Assembly: GCA_003246805.1 (NCBI GenBank)
Contig: QKDG01000187.1
Span: 1-12,184 of the forward strand
DNA: 12,184 nt
Source of the DNA: Clostridia bacterium
GTDB lineage: Bacteria > Bacillota > Clostridia > Oscillospirales > Ruminococcaceae
Direction: 5' to 3'
The number at the start of each line of letters is the position of its first letter. Position 1 is the first letter of the stretch. Below, piece after piece: positions 12,151 to 12,184 of this stretch. A program made the position numbers and the translations under genes. The notes below the pieces were generated by a model, which was given only the letters and a program-made list of their open reading frames with translations, had not been told where the DNA came from and searched no databases.

Positions 12151-12184
12151 TAGAAATTCAGAATATGACAACTACGAGTAAAAA

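Overview
The window looks like chromosomal DNA from a low-GC, spore-forming, anaerobic member of the Clostridia. The signs are SpoIIID, a reverse-type rubrerythrin, LL-diaminopimelate aminotransferase, an NrdR/DUF6514 pair, strong purine-rich ribosome binding sites and AT-rich intergenic DNA. The species cannot be named from the sequence. Nothing suggests a phage or plasmid. The window is mostly ordinary housekeeping and accessory genes, but its gaps carry a striking family of short repeats.

Layout. 1-966: 3' part of dapL (lysine/diaminopimelate synthesis), ending in a terminator. 1035-1313 (-): spoIIID, with a likely sigma-E type promoter. 1572-2623 (+): a DUF421 (YetF-like) membrane protein and a DUF4363 membrane-anchored protein, tightly linked. 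2616-3466 (-): a DUF6514-like protein followed by nrdR, the ribonucleotide reductase repressor; nrdR overlaps the DUF4363 gene tail to tail. 3645-4436 (-): a TIM-barrel sugar isomerase/epimerase-like enzyme with a consensus sigma-A promoter. 4944-5489 (-): reverse rubrerythrin, for peroxide/oxygen defence. 5905-9113 (-): a three-gene ABC-2 exporter operon. 9538-11246 (+): a divergent histidine kinase and LuxR/NarL-type response regulator. 11535-12150 (+): a helical protein of unknown function and a 59-residue protein.

The kinase, regulator, ATPase and two permeases have the same gene content as the Bacillus subtilis LnrJKLMN type of drug-sensing and export module. They probably act together: the kinase senses a membrane-active compound and the regulator activates the exporter. 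In support, the same 21-bp sequence, containing an 18-bp palindrome, lies upstream of both operons. It overlaps the -35 region of the kinase promoter, and a half-site lies at about -45 of a weak exporter promoter.

The most unusual feature is a family of about 115-120 bp non-coding repeats, here called A to E, in four gaps (A 4782-4900, B 5742-5853, C 9248-9365, D 9385-9471, E about 11341-11420). Copies A to D share a GGGGGC/GCCCCC hairpin core and a left end like AGAGTGTCGA. A, B and C also have a terminal hairpin, and A and C end in AAGCTG. The insertions of A, B and the C/D block are each bracketed by a direct duplication of a palindrome that differs from site to site: a 32-bp terminator hairpin around A, a diverged terminator hairpin around B, and the 21-bp operator around C/D. 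Copy C also seems nested in the terminal hairpin of D. This suggests a small non-autonomous mobile element that inserts at palindromes and makes long target duplications. No transposase is present in the window.
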